Shown piece by piece: positions 25,735-34,417 of a stretch of 64,000 nt of DNA (the first letter of the stretch is position 1; each line of letters opens with the position of its first letter). Origin of the DNA: Roseomonas populi (GTDB lineage: Bacteria; Pseudomonadota; Alphaproteobacteria; Acetobacterales; Acetobacteraceae); contig NZ_JANJOU010000021.1 in the NCBI RefSeq assembly GCF_024594815.1, positions 30,985 through 94,984 on the forward strand, in the 5' to 3' direction. Under the pieces are notes generated by a model. That model was given only the letters and a program-made list of their open reading frames with translations. It had not been told where the DNA came from and did no database searches. The translations under genes and the position numbers were made by a program.

Positions 25735-26023
25735 GCTGACGGTCTGTCCCGGGGAGAGGAAGAAGGAATTCTTCCTCTCCCCGGACCCCTCACCATCATC
25801 TTCTTCTATGGGTTGGTCTGAACCTCGCTGACGGTGCGCCTCGGCTCAAAGAGCCGAGGCGACTGCGAGGGCAGGATGAAGCCCCATCGTCAGCGCCACT
25901 TCTCAAGTCAGTCCCCGCGGCAGCCCGAAGCAGGTCCAGGTGCCCCGGGGCTCCTGGCTCGGGACAAACGCTTCGCGTTTGCCCGGGGGGTCCAGGGGGC
26001 GGCGCCCCCTGGTGCCGGACCAA
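25735..26023 (+). repeat. composite hairpin element, copy E (subfamily I, best-preserved)
   Basis: Fills the convergent gap between iclR and the TIGR02302 gene. hp1 is at 25751-25782: arms GGGGAGAGGAAGAA and TTCTTCCTCTCCCC, loop GGAA, extended to 16 bp by flanking CC/GG. The tract CACCATCATCTTCTTC follows. hp2 is at 25837-25861 (CGCCTCGGCTC, AAA, GAGCCGAGGCG). The block CCGCGGCAGCCCGAA is at 25915-25929. A CAAACGC-TTC-GCGTTTG hairpin flanked by GGG/CCC is at 25961-25984, and hp3 at 25992-26012 (CCAGGGGGC, GGC, GCCCCCTGG). hp1 starts 17 nt after the iclR stop. Confidence 0.9.
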
Positions 26024-28834
26024 TCAGAACAGCCGCAACAGCCGGTCGATGTAGTCCAGCTCCGTCGTCGGCCGCTCGCGCTCCGCCAGCCGGCGGCGCA
26101 GCTCCTCCTGAAGGCGGCGGGTGCGGAGGATTTCGGCCTCGTCGGGCACGCGGGTGTCTCCGCCCTCCTCGGCCGTGCCCGTGCCCTCGCGCAGCCGGCG
26201 GCCCAGGGGATCGCGGCCCTCGCCGTTCTGGGCCAGCTGATCCTGGCCCTCGCCGCCCTGTTCACCGCCCTCGGCCATGGCGTCGCCCTGGCCCTCACCT
26301 TCGCCTTCCTCACCCTGCTCGCCCTGGTCGGGGCGGCCGAACTGGCGCTGCATCCGTTGGGCCATCTGGCGCCCGCCCTCGGAGAGCTCGCGGATGGCGC
26401 GCTCCTGGTGCGGGCGCGGGTCGCCGCCGCCGGCCAGGGCCTCGGCGCTCTCGCGCATCGCCTGGTCGGCGCGGCCCAGCGGGGCGGGCACGTCGCCGGT
26501 CAGGTCGCCCTGCTGCTGCATCAGCTCGCCCAGGGCGCGGCGCAGGGCGCGCTGGGTGCGGGCATCGGCGGTCGGCGCCGGGGCGGCCGCGGGGGGCTCG
26601 GGCGGCGGCGGGGTGCGATTCCAGGGGTAGTTGGGGCGGCGCGCCTGCTCCCGCCGGGCGGCATCGGATTCGGACCGCTGGTGGGCGCCGTCCAGAAGGC
26701 GGGATTCGCGGCGCACCATGTCCTGGATCACGCCCATCTGCTGCTGGCCGCGCTCGCGCCGCTGGCGGCGCTCCTCCCGCTGGTTCTCGGCCATGCGGCC
26801 GTTCTCCAGCTCCTCCAGCATCTTCTCCAGCTCGGCCAGCTCGCGCTCGGCGTCCTCGGGGCGGTCCTCGCGGTTCTGCTCGCGCATGCGGTCGGTACGG
26901 CGCTCGGCCTCGCGCTGCTCCTGCTGGCGGGCGCGGGGACGGGGGGCATTCTCCTCGCCGTTCTCGCGCTGCAGGCGCTCGGCCAGGGCATCGAGATGGC
27001 GGCGCACGGCCTCCCGCAGCTCCTGGATGCGGCGGTCCGTCTCCTCGCGCTTGGCGTCCCGCTCGGCCTCGCGGCGCTGGGCCTCCGCCTCGCGCTGCGC
27101 CTGCTGCTGCTCCTGCCGCGAAGCCTGGTCCCGGTTCTCGCCCGGGCGCTGCTGGTTCTGTTGTTCACTTTCGGGGCGCTGGTTCGCCTCGGCCTGCTGC
27201 CGGGCCTCGTCCTGCCGCTCGGCCTCCCGGCGCGCCTCCTGCTCCTGTCGCTGGGCCTCGGCGCGCTCGCGCTCCTGCTGCTCGCGCTCGCGAAGGGCCT
27301 CGCGCAGGCGCTCCCGCGTCTCGGCCAGGGCGCGGGCGGTGCGGTCGGCGCGGCCTTCCTCCAGCGCCAGCGCCGTGTCCCACATGGTCTGCTGCGCCTC
27401 GCCCACCGCCTCCGGCCGCTGGTCCTCCAGCCGGCCGCGGGCGGAGCGCAGGGCCAGCGCCGTGGCCGTGTCGTTCTCGAAGGCCTGGGGCTGCTCGGAG
27501 AGCCGGTCCAGCCCCTCCATCGCCCGCCCGCGCGCATTGGGATCCAGCGAGAGGCCCTTGCGCAGCAGCACCAGCCCGCGCGCCACGGGGTGGTTGAAGC
27601 CCCGCTCCGGTAGGGTCAGCGCAACCTCCTCGGACCGCCCCTCCTGCCCGGCGCCGTCGCGCGCCACCAGCCGCATCCGCACCGCCAGGCCGGCCCAGGG
27701 ATGGGCGGAAAGGTCGGGCTGCGCCACGCCGCGCGGCGTCTTCGGCTGGCCCGCGGGAAGGGGCAGGTCGATCGAGAGGGGCGGCGCCTCCGGCCGGGCG
27801 GCGAGGCGGATCTCGGCGGAAGCCGCGGCCACGCCCCAGTCATCCTCGGCGCGCCAGGGAATGCGCGTGGCCAGGCCGCGCGCCGCCTGGGCCGGGGGCT
27901 CGGCAAAGGCGATGCGCGGCGCGGCATCCTCCTGCACCGCCACGGTCCAGCCAGCCACCTCTCCGCCGCCCTGGCGGATGACGAGGCGCCCGCCCGCATC
28001 CAGCACCGCCTCCGCGCTATGGCTGCCGGGGCCGAGGGGCTGGAAGGCGGCGAGGGACCTGTCGTCACGCAGAAGCTCGGGCGCCGTGCCGATGGCGGGC
28101 CCGCCGGAGAGCACGGCGCGCAGCCGGCTGCCCGCCGGCACCGTCACGCTGCCGCCTGCGGGATCGAGGAAGACCGGCGGCGCGCCCGTATAGGCGGGCG
28201 GCGTCACCCAGGCCTCCAGCTTCGCGGCCAGGGGCGGGGCAGCGGCAGGACCTTCGGGCCAGAGAGCGCGGCGCAGCCGTTCCGGCGCCTCCCCGCCCGC
28301 CATCACGACGGCGGCGAGGAGGGCGACGGCCAGACCCGTCCGCAGGGCGCGGGGATCGCGCGCGGCCAGCCCCGGGCGGGGAAGGCCGACGCGCAGGGCC
28401 CGGATCCGCGCCGCCTCCCGCGCCTGGTGGGCGCGCCAGAGGGCCTGGGCCGCGGCATCGCCCCCGGCCGGGCGGTCCAGCAGGGCGGAAAGGGGGCGGT
28501 GGGAGAGGCCGGAGCTTCGCTCCAGCCGGCGATCGGCCACCTCGTCCCCGGGCACCGCGAAACCGCGCGCGCCGCGCATCAACGCCAGCACCAGGGCCGC
28601 GATCAGCACGGCCAGGAGGATCAGGTGGGCGAGTGGCGAGAGGAGGAGGAAGAAGCCCGAGAGGGCGAGGACGAGGAAGACCCCCACCACGCCCAGCGCC
28701 GGCCAGGCGCGGGGCCAGAGGGATTCCCAGAGAAGCGCGGCCCGCGCCCTTGCGCGGAGGCGGCCGAGGCGGCGCAGCACGGGGCTGCCCGCCCGGCCCG
28801 TTGGTTCGGTCTGGCGGGGTCCGGGCCCGCTCAA
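26024..28834 (-). CDS. TIGR02302/DUF4175-family membrane protein
   Basis: A 936-residue protein. Two membrane segments at about 45-85 (ALGVVGVFLVLALSGFFLLL and HLILLAVLIAALVLALM), a third near 170-190, then a beta-rich periplasmic region (KLEAWVTPPAYTGAPPVFLD) and a very long, highly charged helical region rich in Gln/Glu/Arg (about 500-800). The family is known from alphaproteobacteria, often next to lysA as here, with no proven role; cell-envelope function is inferred. The start is a TTG overlapping the lysA stop (TTGA, 28831-28834), so translation is coupled. The C-terminus is Glu/Arg-rich with ELDYIDRLLRLF. Confidence 0.9.
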   Translation of the reverse strand: MSGPGPRQTEPTGRAGSPVLRRLGRLRARARAALLWESLWPRAWPALGVVGVFLVLALSGFFLLLSPLAHLILLAVLIAALVLALMRGARGFAVPGDEVADRRLERSSGLSHRPLSALLDRPAGGDAAAQALWRAHQAREAARIRALRVGLPRPGLAARDPRALRTGLAVALLAAVVMAGGEAPERLRRALWPEGPAAAPPLAAKLEAWVTPPAYTGAPPVFLDPAGGSVTVPAGSRLRAVLSGGPAIGTAPELLRDDRSLAAFQPLGPGSHSAEAVLDAGGRLVIRQGGGEVAGWTVAVQEDAAPRIAFAEPPAQAARGLATRIPWRAEDDWGVAAASAEIRLAARPEAPPLSIDLPLPAGQPKTPRGVAQPDLSAHPWAGLAVRMRLVARDGAGQEGRSEEVALTLPERGFNHPVARGLVLLRKGLSLDPNARGRAMEGLDRLSEQPQAFENDTATALALRSARGRLEDQRPEAVGEAQQTMWDTALALEEGRADRTARALAETRERLREALREREQQERERAEAQRQEQEARREAERQDEARQQAEANQRPESEQQNQQRPGENRDQASRQEQQQAQREAEAQRREAERDAKREETDRRIQELREAVRRHLDALAERLQRENGEENAPRPRARQQEQREAERRTDRMREQNREDRPEDAERELAELEKMLEELENGRMAENQREERRQRRERGQQQMGVIQDMVRRESRLLDGAHQRSESDAARREQARRPNYPWNRTPPPPEPPAAAPAPTADARTQRALRRALGELMQQQGDLTGDVPAPLGRADQAMRESAEALAGGGDPRPHQERAIRELSEGGRQMAQRMQRQFGRPDQGEQGEEGEGEGQGDAMAEGGEQGGEGQDQLAQNGEGRDPLGRRLREGTGTAEEGGDTRVPDEAEILRTRRLQEELRRRLAERERPTTELDYIDRLLRLF

Positions 28835-30195
28835 GCCGTGGTTCCCGAAGGCTGGGCCCCCAGCCAGTCCGGCACCACCTGATGCGCCAGCAGCGCCTCA
28901 AGCGGCTGCCTGGGCCGGGTCACCGCCCATCGGTGCCCATCCACCAGCACCTCCGCGGCCAGCGGCCGGGCGTTGTAGGTGGAGGACATGGTGGCGCCAT
29001 AGGCCCCGGCATCGAGGAAGGCCACCAGCGCCCCCGGCGGCAGGTCCGGCAGGGCCCGGCCGCGCGCGAAGGTGTCCCCCGTCTCGCAGACCGGCCCCAC
29101 CACATCGGCGGGGGAGGCCGGGGCGTGGAGCGCGTCCGGCGCCACGGGCAGGATGCCGTGCCAGGCCTCGTACATGGCCGGGCGCACCAGATCGTTCATC
29201 GCGGCGTCGAGGATCACGAAGCGCCGGTTCGCCCCGCGCTTCTGCAGCACCACGGAGGCGAGCAGCACGCCGGCCGGCGCCGCGATCCAGCGCCCGGGCT
29301 CCAGCATCACGGGCAGGCCCAGCGGGCCGAGGGTGGCCTTGATGGCCCCTGCAAGCGCCGCCGGGGCGGGTGGCGCCTCGTCGCGGTAGGAGATGCCGAG
29401 GCCGCCGCCACAGTCCAGCCGCTCCACCGGCAGGCCGCGCCCCAGCAGGGCCGCCGCCATCTCCGCCACCCTGGCATAGGCGGCGCGGAAGCCCGCCATG
29501 CCCTCGGTGATCTGGCTGCCGATATGCACCGCCAGCCCCACCGGCCGGATGCCGGGAAGCGAGGCCATGCGGGCATAGAGGGCCGGGGCGTCCGTGTAGG
29601 GGATGCCGAACTTGTTCTCCGCCAGCCCCGTGGAGATCTTCGCGTGGGTGCGCGCATCCACGTCCGGATTGATGCGGAGGGAAACGGGGGCGGCAAGCCC
29701 CATCGCGTCCGCGACGGAGGAGATCCGCTCGATCTCCTCCGCGCTCTCGGCATTGATCTGGAGGATGCCCTCGCGCAGCGCCAGCGCGATCTCCCGCTCC
29801 GTCTTGCCCACGCCGGAGAAGACGATCCGCCCCGCGGGGATGCCGGCGGCGCGGGCGGCGAGCAGCTCGCCCTCGCTCACCACGTCCGCGCCGGCGCCCT
29901 CGGCCCCCAGCACGCGCAGAACCGCCAGGCTGTCATTCGCCTTCGCCGCGAAGTGGATGGAGGCGTTCAGCCCCGCCCCGTCCAGCGCCTCCCGCAGGGT
30001 GCCGTAGCGGCGCCGCAGGGTGGCGGCGGAATAGACCCAGGTGGGGGTGCCGACCTGCCGCGCGATCTGCGCCAGCGGCACGTCGTCCATCACCAGCCCG
30101 TCCAGCGCATGGGCTTTCAGGTGCGGGCGCCGGGCGAGAAGATCGGCGAAGTCGGGGTCCGGCGTGTCGTGCGGGACAGGAAGAGGAGAAGCCAT
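28831..30195 (-). CDS. lysA: diaminopimelate decarboxylase
   Basis: A 454-residue PLP enzyme making L-lysine from meso-diaminopimelate, the last step of the pathway. The PLP lysine is Lys85 in ASIHFAAKANDSLAVLR; VHIGSQIT, LDCGGGLGISY and LEPGRWIAAPAG complete the barrel, and the C-terminal barrel has GPVCETGDTFARGRALPDL and FLDAGAYGATMSSTYN, with the cysteine and tyrosine of the partner subunit's active site. The start at 30195 follows an AGGAG site. Stop and the next start overlap as TTGA. Confidence 0.96.
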   Translation of the reverse strand: MASPLPVPHDTPDPDFADLLARRPHLKAHALDGLVMDDVPLAQIARQVGTPTWVYSAATLRRRYGTLREALDGAGLNASIHFAAKANDSLAVLRVLGAEGAGADVVSEGELLAARAAGIPAGRIVFSGVGKTEREIALALREGILQINAESAEEIERISSVADAMGLAAPVSLRINPDVDARTHAKISTGLAENKFGIPYTDAPALYARMASLPGIRPVGLAVHIGSQITEGMAGFRAAYARVAEMAAALLGRGLPVERLDCGGGLGISYRDEAPPAPAALAGAIKATLGPLGLPVMLEPGRWIAAPAGVLLASVVLQKRGANRRFVILDAAMNDLVRPAMYEAWHGILPVAPDALHAPASPADVVGPVCETGDTFARGRALPDLPPGALVAFLDAGAYGATMSSTYNARPLAAEVLVDGHRWAVTRPRQPLEALLAHQVVPDWLGAQPSGTTA

Positions 30196-30268
30196 CCCCC
30201 TATTTTGGGGTCGGCATGGCCGGGCGGGAAGCGTTACTTGCGCGCGCCCGGTCACGCATCCCGGCGCA

Positions 30269-30934
30269 TCACCGGGCGTAGGCGTATTCCCCGCCCTTCT
30301 CCACCGCGCGCCGATAGGCCGGGCGCCCGTGGATGCGCGCCAGGAAGGCCCCGGGGTGCGGCCGGTCCCCGAAGGGCGAGCGGGAGGAGGCGGCCTCCAG
30401 CGGGAAGCTCATCATGATGTCGGCCGCCGTCATCTCCGGCCCCGCGAACCAGCCCGTCTCCGCCAGGGCCGCGTTCCAGTAGTCCTTCAGCCGCTCCAGG
30501 TTCGGCTCCACCATCGCGCCCTTCATGCCCTGGGCCAGCTTCTCCGCCATGGGCTGCGCCTCGGGCGGCACGCGTTTGCCCATGGCATTGAACAGCAGCG
30601 CCATGACCAGCGGCGGCATGGCCGAGCCCTCCGCGTGGTGCATCCAGTGGCGATAGGCCCAGTGGTGCGGCCCGTCCTTCTCCGGCACCAGCCGCCCGCC
30701 GCCATGGCGCTCCAGGATGTACTCCACGATCGCCCCCGTCTCCGCGAGCGTGAGCCCGTCCTCCGTCAGCACCGGGGACTTGCCCAGCGGATGCACCGCC
30801 CGCAGCTCCGGCGGCGCCAGCATGGTGGCGGGGTCCCGCTGGTAGCGCCGGATCTCGTAGGGAACCTCCAACTCCTCCAGCAGCCAGAGCACCCGCTGGG
30901 AGCGGGAGTTGTTCAGGTGGTGGATGGTGATCAT
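30269..30934 (-). CDS. glutathione S-transferase-like protein
   Basis: A 221-residue two-domain GST. The thioredoxin-like half opens ITIHHLNNSRSQRVLWLLEE, with the likely activating Ser in SRSQRV, then HPLGKSPVLTEDGLTLAETG for the glutathione-binding Ser/Thr and cis-Pro region. The helical half has MTAADIMMSFPLEAA and ends GRPAYRRAVEKGGEYAYA. Cytoplasmic; it probably detoxifies electrophiles. It lies 73 bp upstream of lysA on the same strand. Confidence 0.92.
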   Translation of the reverse strand: MITIHHLNNSRSQRVLWLLEELEVPYEIRRYQRDPATMLAPPELRAVHPLGKSPVLTEDGLTLAETGAIVEYILERHGGGRLVPEKDGPHHWAYRHWMHHAEGSAMPPLVMALLFNAMGKRVPPEAQPMAEKLAQGMKGAMVEPNLERLKDYWNAALAETGWFAGPEMTAADIMMSFPLEAASSRSPFGDRPHPGAFLARIHGRPAYRRAVEKGGEYAYAR

Positions 30935-30983
30935 GCGCGGACTCCGGCCGGGGCGCGCGATCCTGAGCTAGGCCGCGCGGGCC

Positions 30984-31033
30984 GGCCAGGGGGAGCGGCC
31001 AAGGGGGAGTGGCCAAGGGGGAGTGGCCATGGG
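30984..31033. repeat. 14-bp tandem repeat
   Basis: Three units close to GGCCAAGGGGGAGT (30984-30996, 30997-31010, 31011-31024) and a partial fourth lie between the serine hydrolase stop and the GST start. Too short for a gene; no clear role. Confidence 0.7.
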
Positions 31034-31034
31034 T

Positions 31035-32045
31035 TCAGCCCGCCGCACCCAGCGCCGGCATGATCGTTTCCGTTAGCAGGGCATGCAGCCCCGCCATGTG
31101 CTCCGGGTCTCGCGGCGCGGCCGGGTCCGACATCATCACCGCCGTCAGCCCCAAGGGCGGCACGAGGTAGAGCATCTGCCCGCCATAGCCCCAGGCGAAG
31201 TGGATCGGCCTGCCGCGCGCCGCCGCAATCCACCAGCCGTAGCCATAGGCCTGCCCGCTCCAGGCCGATTGCGTGCGCGGCACCCAGCTCTCCGCCAGCC
31301 AGGACGCGGGGATCACCTGGGCGCCGTTCCAGGCCCCGCCCAGCCGGCAGCACTCCCCGAAGCGCAGCAGGGCGCGCGGCGTCAGCCGCATGTCATTGCC
31401 GCCGTAGTAGCGGCCCTGCGGATCGCGCGGCCAGGAGGGCACGGAGATTCCCAGGGGCTCCCCCAGCCAGTCCCGCGCCAGCTCCAGCAGCGGCCGGCGG
31501 GCGGCGCGGGCCAGCGCGGCGCCGAGGATGTGGGTGGAGCCGGTGGAGTACTGCATCGCCCCGCCCGGCTCGTCCACGAAGGGCCGGGTCAGCGCATAGG
31601 CCACCGGGTCGCGCGCCGCCGCCCAGCCGCCATAGTTCTGGCCGGAGGTCCGCTCCAGCCCCGCCCGCATGGTCAGCAGGTGGCCGATGGTGATGCCCTC
31701 CGCCCGCGGGTCCAGCCCCGGCGGGCGCGGGCCGAGCAGCGGCAGCACCGGCTGGTCCACCCCGCGCAGCACGCCGCGGTCGATCGCGATGCCCACCAGC
31801 GTGGCCAGCAGGGTCTTGGAGGCGGACTTGATGTTGTGCGGCACGTCCAGCGCCGGCCCGCGCAAGCGCATCTCCGCCAGGACCTGCCCCTGCTGCGCCA
31901 CCGTGACGCTGTGAAGGCGCGGCAGCGCCACCGCCGCCTCCCGCAGGGCGTCGCCGAGGGCACCCCCGGCCGGCTGGGCAAGGACCGGACGCGCCAGGGC
32001 GCCGAGGGCAAGGCCGATCAGCGGCCGGCGCGGCAGAAGGATCAT
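31035..32045 (-). CDS. secreted beta-lactamase-related serine hydrolase
   Basis: A 336-residue exported protein of the class C beta-lactamase / esterase family (PF00144). A signal peptide (RRPLIGLALGALARPVLA) precedes the catalytic domain. The nucleophile motif S-x-x-K is SASKT at 74-77, the second motif is the Tyr in QYSTGSTHILG (about 166), and the third-motif region reads HFAWGYGGQMLYLVPP with HFAWG in place of a Lys-Thr-Gly. It may act on cell-wall peptides or esters; a true beta-lactamase is unlikely. A separate promoter is likely. Confidence 0.87.
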   Translation of the reverse strand: MILLPRRPLIGLALGALARPVLAQPAGGALGDALREAAVALPRLHSVTVAQQGQVLAEMRLRGPALDVPHNIKSASKTLLATLVGIAIDRGVLRGVDQPVLPLLGPRPPGLDPRAEGITIGHLLTMRAGLERTSGQNYGGWAAARDPVAYALTRPFVDEPGGAMQYSTGSTHILGAALARAARRPLLELARDWLGEPLGISVPSWPRDPQGRYYGGNDMRLTPRALLRFGECCRLGGAWNGAQVIPASWLAESWVPRTQSAWSGQAYGYGWWIAAARGRPIHFAWGYGGQMLYLVPPLGLTAVMMSDPAAPRDPEHMAGLHALLTETIMPALGAAG

Positions 32046-32178
32046 GCGGCGCAGATGGGAAACAGCGCCCCGGCCCGAAGAGGGCGCGACGATCCGTTAC
32101 GCGCCGCCTCCAACGCGAAACGGCGCGCCAGCCACGGGGACCAGCGCGCCGCCACGAAAGGTTGAAGCCCCGGCGGGA

Positions 32179-32415
32179 TCAGATGATCCGCAGGCGCCCC
32201 AGCAGCCAGCCGAAGCCCACCGCGATCGCGGCGGCCGTCAGCGGCTGGTCGCGGATGTAGTCCTCCAGCTGCCCGACCTGGTTCTGAACCTCGCCCTTGG
32301 CCTGGTTCTTCTTGCCCTGGGCCTGGGTGCGGCTGTCGCCGATCAGGTTGCCCACGCCTTCCTGCACCTCGCCCGCCGCCTGCTTGCCGGCTCCGATGAT
32401 CCGATCGCTGTCCAT
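32179..32415 (-). CDS. CsbD-family stress protein with a DUF883-like membrane tail
   Basis: A 78-residue protein. Residues 1-50 are CsbD-like (DSDRIIGAGKQAAGEVQEGV, GNLIGDSRTQAQGKKNQAKG), a family induced by general stress in many bacteria. The last 28 residues (DYIRDQPLTAAAIAVGFGWL) are a hydrophobic Gly-zipper helix that ends LLGRLRII, like the anchor of DUF883/ElaB proteins. The hybrid points to a small inner-membrane-associated stress protein. Its ATG at 32415 has GAGAGA upstream. Confidence 0.85.
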   Translation of the reverse strand: MDSDRIIGAGKQAAGEVQEGVGNLIGDSRTQAQGKKNQAKGEVQNQVGQLEDYIRDQPLTAAAIAVGFGWLLGRLRII

Positions 32416-32499
32416 GTCTCTCTCCTCGAAATCCCGGGGATGACCCGCTCGTCCGCGGCGCCGTGCGGCGGCTCGCGGGTTTGGAAACGTGGAGAGGGC

Positions 32500-32797
32500 G
32501 CGCGGGTTGTGGGGTGGCGGTCTGTCCCGGGGAGAGGAAGAAGGAATTCTTCCTCTCCCCGGACCCCTCACCATCATCTTCTTCTTCGAGGTGGTCTGGT
32601 TTCGCGGGCGGTGCGCCTCGGGTCGATGATCCGAGGCGACTGCAAGGGCAGGATAGGGCCCGGCCGTAAGGCGCCGCACTTCAAGTCAGTCCAGCGGTAG
32701 CCCGATGCAGGTCCAGGAGGCCCAGCCTCCTGGCTCGGGACAAACGCTTCGCGTTTGCCCGGGGATTCAAGGGGCGGCGCCCCCTGGCATCACCGGA
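32500..32797 (+). repeat. composite hairpin element, copy F (subfamily I)
   Basis: Lies between the csbD start and the heparinase stop, both leftward. hp1 is at 32529-32560 (loop GGAA, full 14-bp stem), hp2 at 32614-32638 (CGCCTCGGGTC, GAT, GATCCGAGGCG, one mismatch), the block at 32692-32706, hp3 at 32713-32733 (CCAGGAGGC with GCCTCCTGG) and the CAAACGC/GCGTTTG hairpin at 32737-32760, then a CCCCTGG arm before the heparinase stop. Here hp1 is not next to a gene end; hp3 is. Confidence 0.85.
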
Positions 32798-34417
32798 TCA
32801 CCCTTCCGTCGCGGCCACCCGCCCGATGGCCCACTGCACCTGCCCGGCGCCGGCCTCGGCCGAGACCACCACCTGGGTCGCCGCCCGCGCCTCGCCGAAG
32901 ACCTGCACGCTGTCCTCCACCGAGAGCTTCCCGCCCCTCGCGCGCAGCCGCCAGGCATTGCCGGAGGGAAGGCGCAGCATCACCGACCCGCCATCCTCGG
33001 CCATGGTCGTCGTCACGCCGGGGTGCAGGTGGAAGCGCACGGTGAAGGCGGGCAGGTCCTCTGCCTCCACGATGTCCTCGCCGCGCAGGTCGTCCCCGGA
33101 TTCCGCCAGGTACAGGCGGCGGCGGTGGATGGCGTTGAAGCCCTTCTTCCAGCCGTCATGCGTGGCTTCCAGCCATTGGGCGCCGCTCGCCTCGTGGCGC
33201 TCGGCCTCCACGTGCTCGGGGCGGCGGCCGAGGCCGTCCTCGGTCAGCTCGCTGCTGTTGGTGTCCGCCAGCGTCAGGGTGGAGTGGGCGGCGGTGGCCC
33301 GCAGCGCGTCGCGCCACGCGCCCTCGGCCGCCGGCGCCGCGCCGCAGTTGATGATCAGGCGGTCGCGCCCGATCGACATCTCAAAGGCGAGCGTCCCGGC
33401 ATGGTGCAGCCGGTCCGCGCCGCGCGGCAGCCCGCCCGGGGGCGTGGCCCCATTGCGCGGCGGCGGCGTGCCGCAATCCGCGATCACCAGGGTGCGCCCG
33501 GCCTGCAGGCGCTGGAACCCGGCGTCGCCCAGGATCAGCGGCGCCCGCCCGCGCGCCTGGGCCTGCGTCAGCACGAGGTCCAGCAGGCTCGCCGCCTCCT
33601 CCCGCGTGCCGTTGAAGGCGGCAAGGCCGCCATCGCCGTGGCGGAACAGGCGCAGCGCGGGGGCGGCGCGGTCCAGCGCGTGGGCCAGGTGCGGCGGCGC
33701 CTCGATCCCCGCGCCGTGGAGGAGGTTGCGGATCTCGATCAGGTCCTGCAGCGCCAGCAGCAGCACGCCGGGGCTGCGCTCCACCTGGGCGCCGTCCGGC
33801 AGGATCTGGCGGTCGATCTCGGCGGGCAGCAGCTTCAGGCAGCGGGTGAGCCAGGGCTCCTCCTCCAGCGCCACCGCCGCGGCCAGGGCGCCCTTCAGGG
33901 CCACCAGCGCGCCGCGGTGCCGCGCTTCGGCGGGAAGCCCGGCGACAAGGCCCCGCGCATCGGCCGCCAGCCGCACCATGAGGGCCCGGCGCAGCCCGTC
34001 TTCGGCGGTGGCGGCCAGGAAGTCCCAGTGGCCGAGCCAGGCGGAGAGCCGCGCGCCCACCACCTCCGGCGCGGCGGCCACCGGGTCCGTGGTGCCGGAT
34101 TCCAGCCAGAGCCGGGTGATGTCCCGCGCATGCATCCGCGCGGCGTCCGTGCCCAGGGCGCGCAGGTCGCGCAGCCAGGCGAAGCCGTGCAGCGCCGCGC
34201 GCCAGGCCGGGCTGCCCGCGCCGGGGCCGAAGGCGGAGGGGTCGTCCGGCAGGGGGCGCACCGTGCCCGCCACCTCCAGCTCGCCCTCCATCAGCTTCCC
34301 CGCCCGGGTCACATCGCCCGGCCAGAGGTCGCGGAAGGCGCGGGAAGGAGCTTCCGGCACGCGGATGGGCTTGAGGCCGGAGAGGGTGCGGCGCGCGCCG
34401 CGCAGCCAGCCGCTCAT
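32798..34417 (-). CDS. heparinase II/III-family protein
   Basis: A 539-residue protein without signal peptide. The first 330 residues are an alpha-toroid ([58 protein letters not shown]); the C-terminal part is the beta-sandwich ([54 protein letters not shown]). The family includes polysaccharide lyases, but the cytoplasmic alphaproteobacterial type next to rpe has no known substrate. Start and rpe stop overlap as ATGA, so the two are co-translated. Confidence 0.9.
   Translation of the reverse strand: MSGWLRGARRTLSGLKPIRVPEAPSRAFRDLWPGDVTRAGKLMEGELEVAGTVRPLPDDPSAFGPGAGSPAWRAALHGFAWLRDLRALGTDAARMHARDITRLWLESGTTDPVAAAPEVVGARLSAWLGHWDFLAATAEDGLRRALMVRLAADARGLVAGLPAEARHRGALVALKGALAAAVALEEEPWLTRCLKLLPAEIDRQILPDGAQVERSPGVLLLALQDLIEIRNLLHGAGIEAPPHLAHALDRAAPALRLFRHGDGGLAAFNGTREEAASLLDLVLTQAQARGRAPLILGDAGFQRLQAGRTLVIADCGTPPPRNGATPPGGLPRGADRLHHAGTLAFEMSIGRDRLIINCGAAPAAEGAWRDALRATAAHSTLTLADTNSSELTEDGLGRRPEHVEAERHEASGAQWLEATHDGWKKGFNAIHRRRLYLAESGDDLRGEDIVEAEDLPAFTVRFHLHPGVTTTMAEDGGSVMLRLPSGNAWRLRARGGKLSVEDSVQVFGEARAATQVVVSAEAGAGQVQWAIGRVAATEG

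Noticed and set aside
26631..28193. A Ser/Arg-rich 520-codon plus-strand frame within the TIGR02302 gene
   Set aside because: It is the mirror of the Gln/Glu/Arg-rich coiled region on the minus strand.
31035..32045. Calling the serine hydrolase an antibiotic-resistance beta-lactamase
   Set aside because: The third motif is not Lys-Thr-Gly and the sequence fits the broad esterase/peptidase group.
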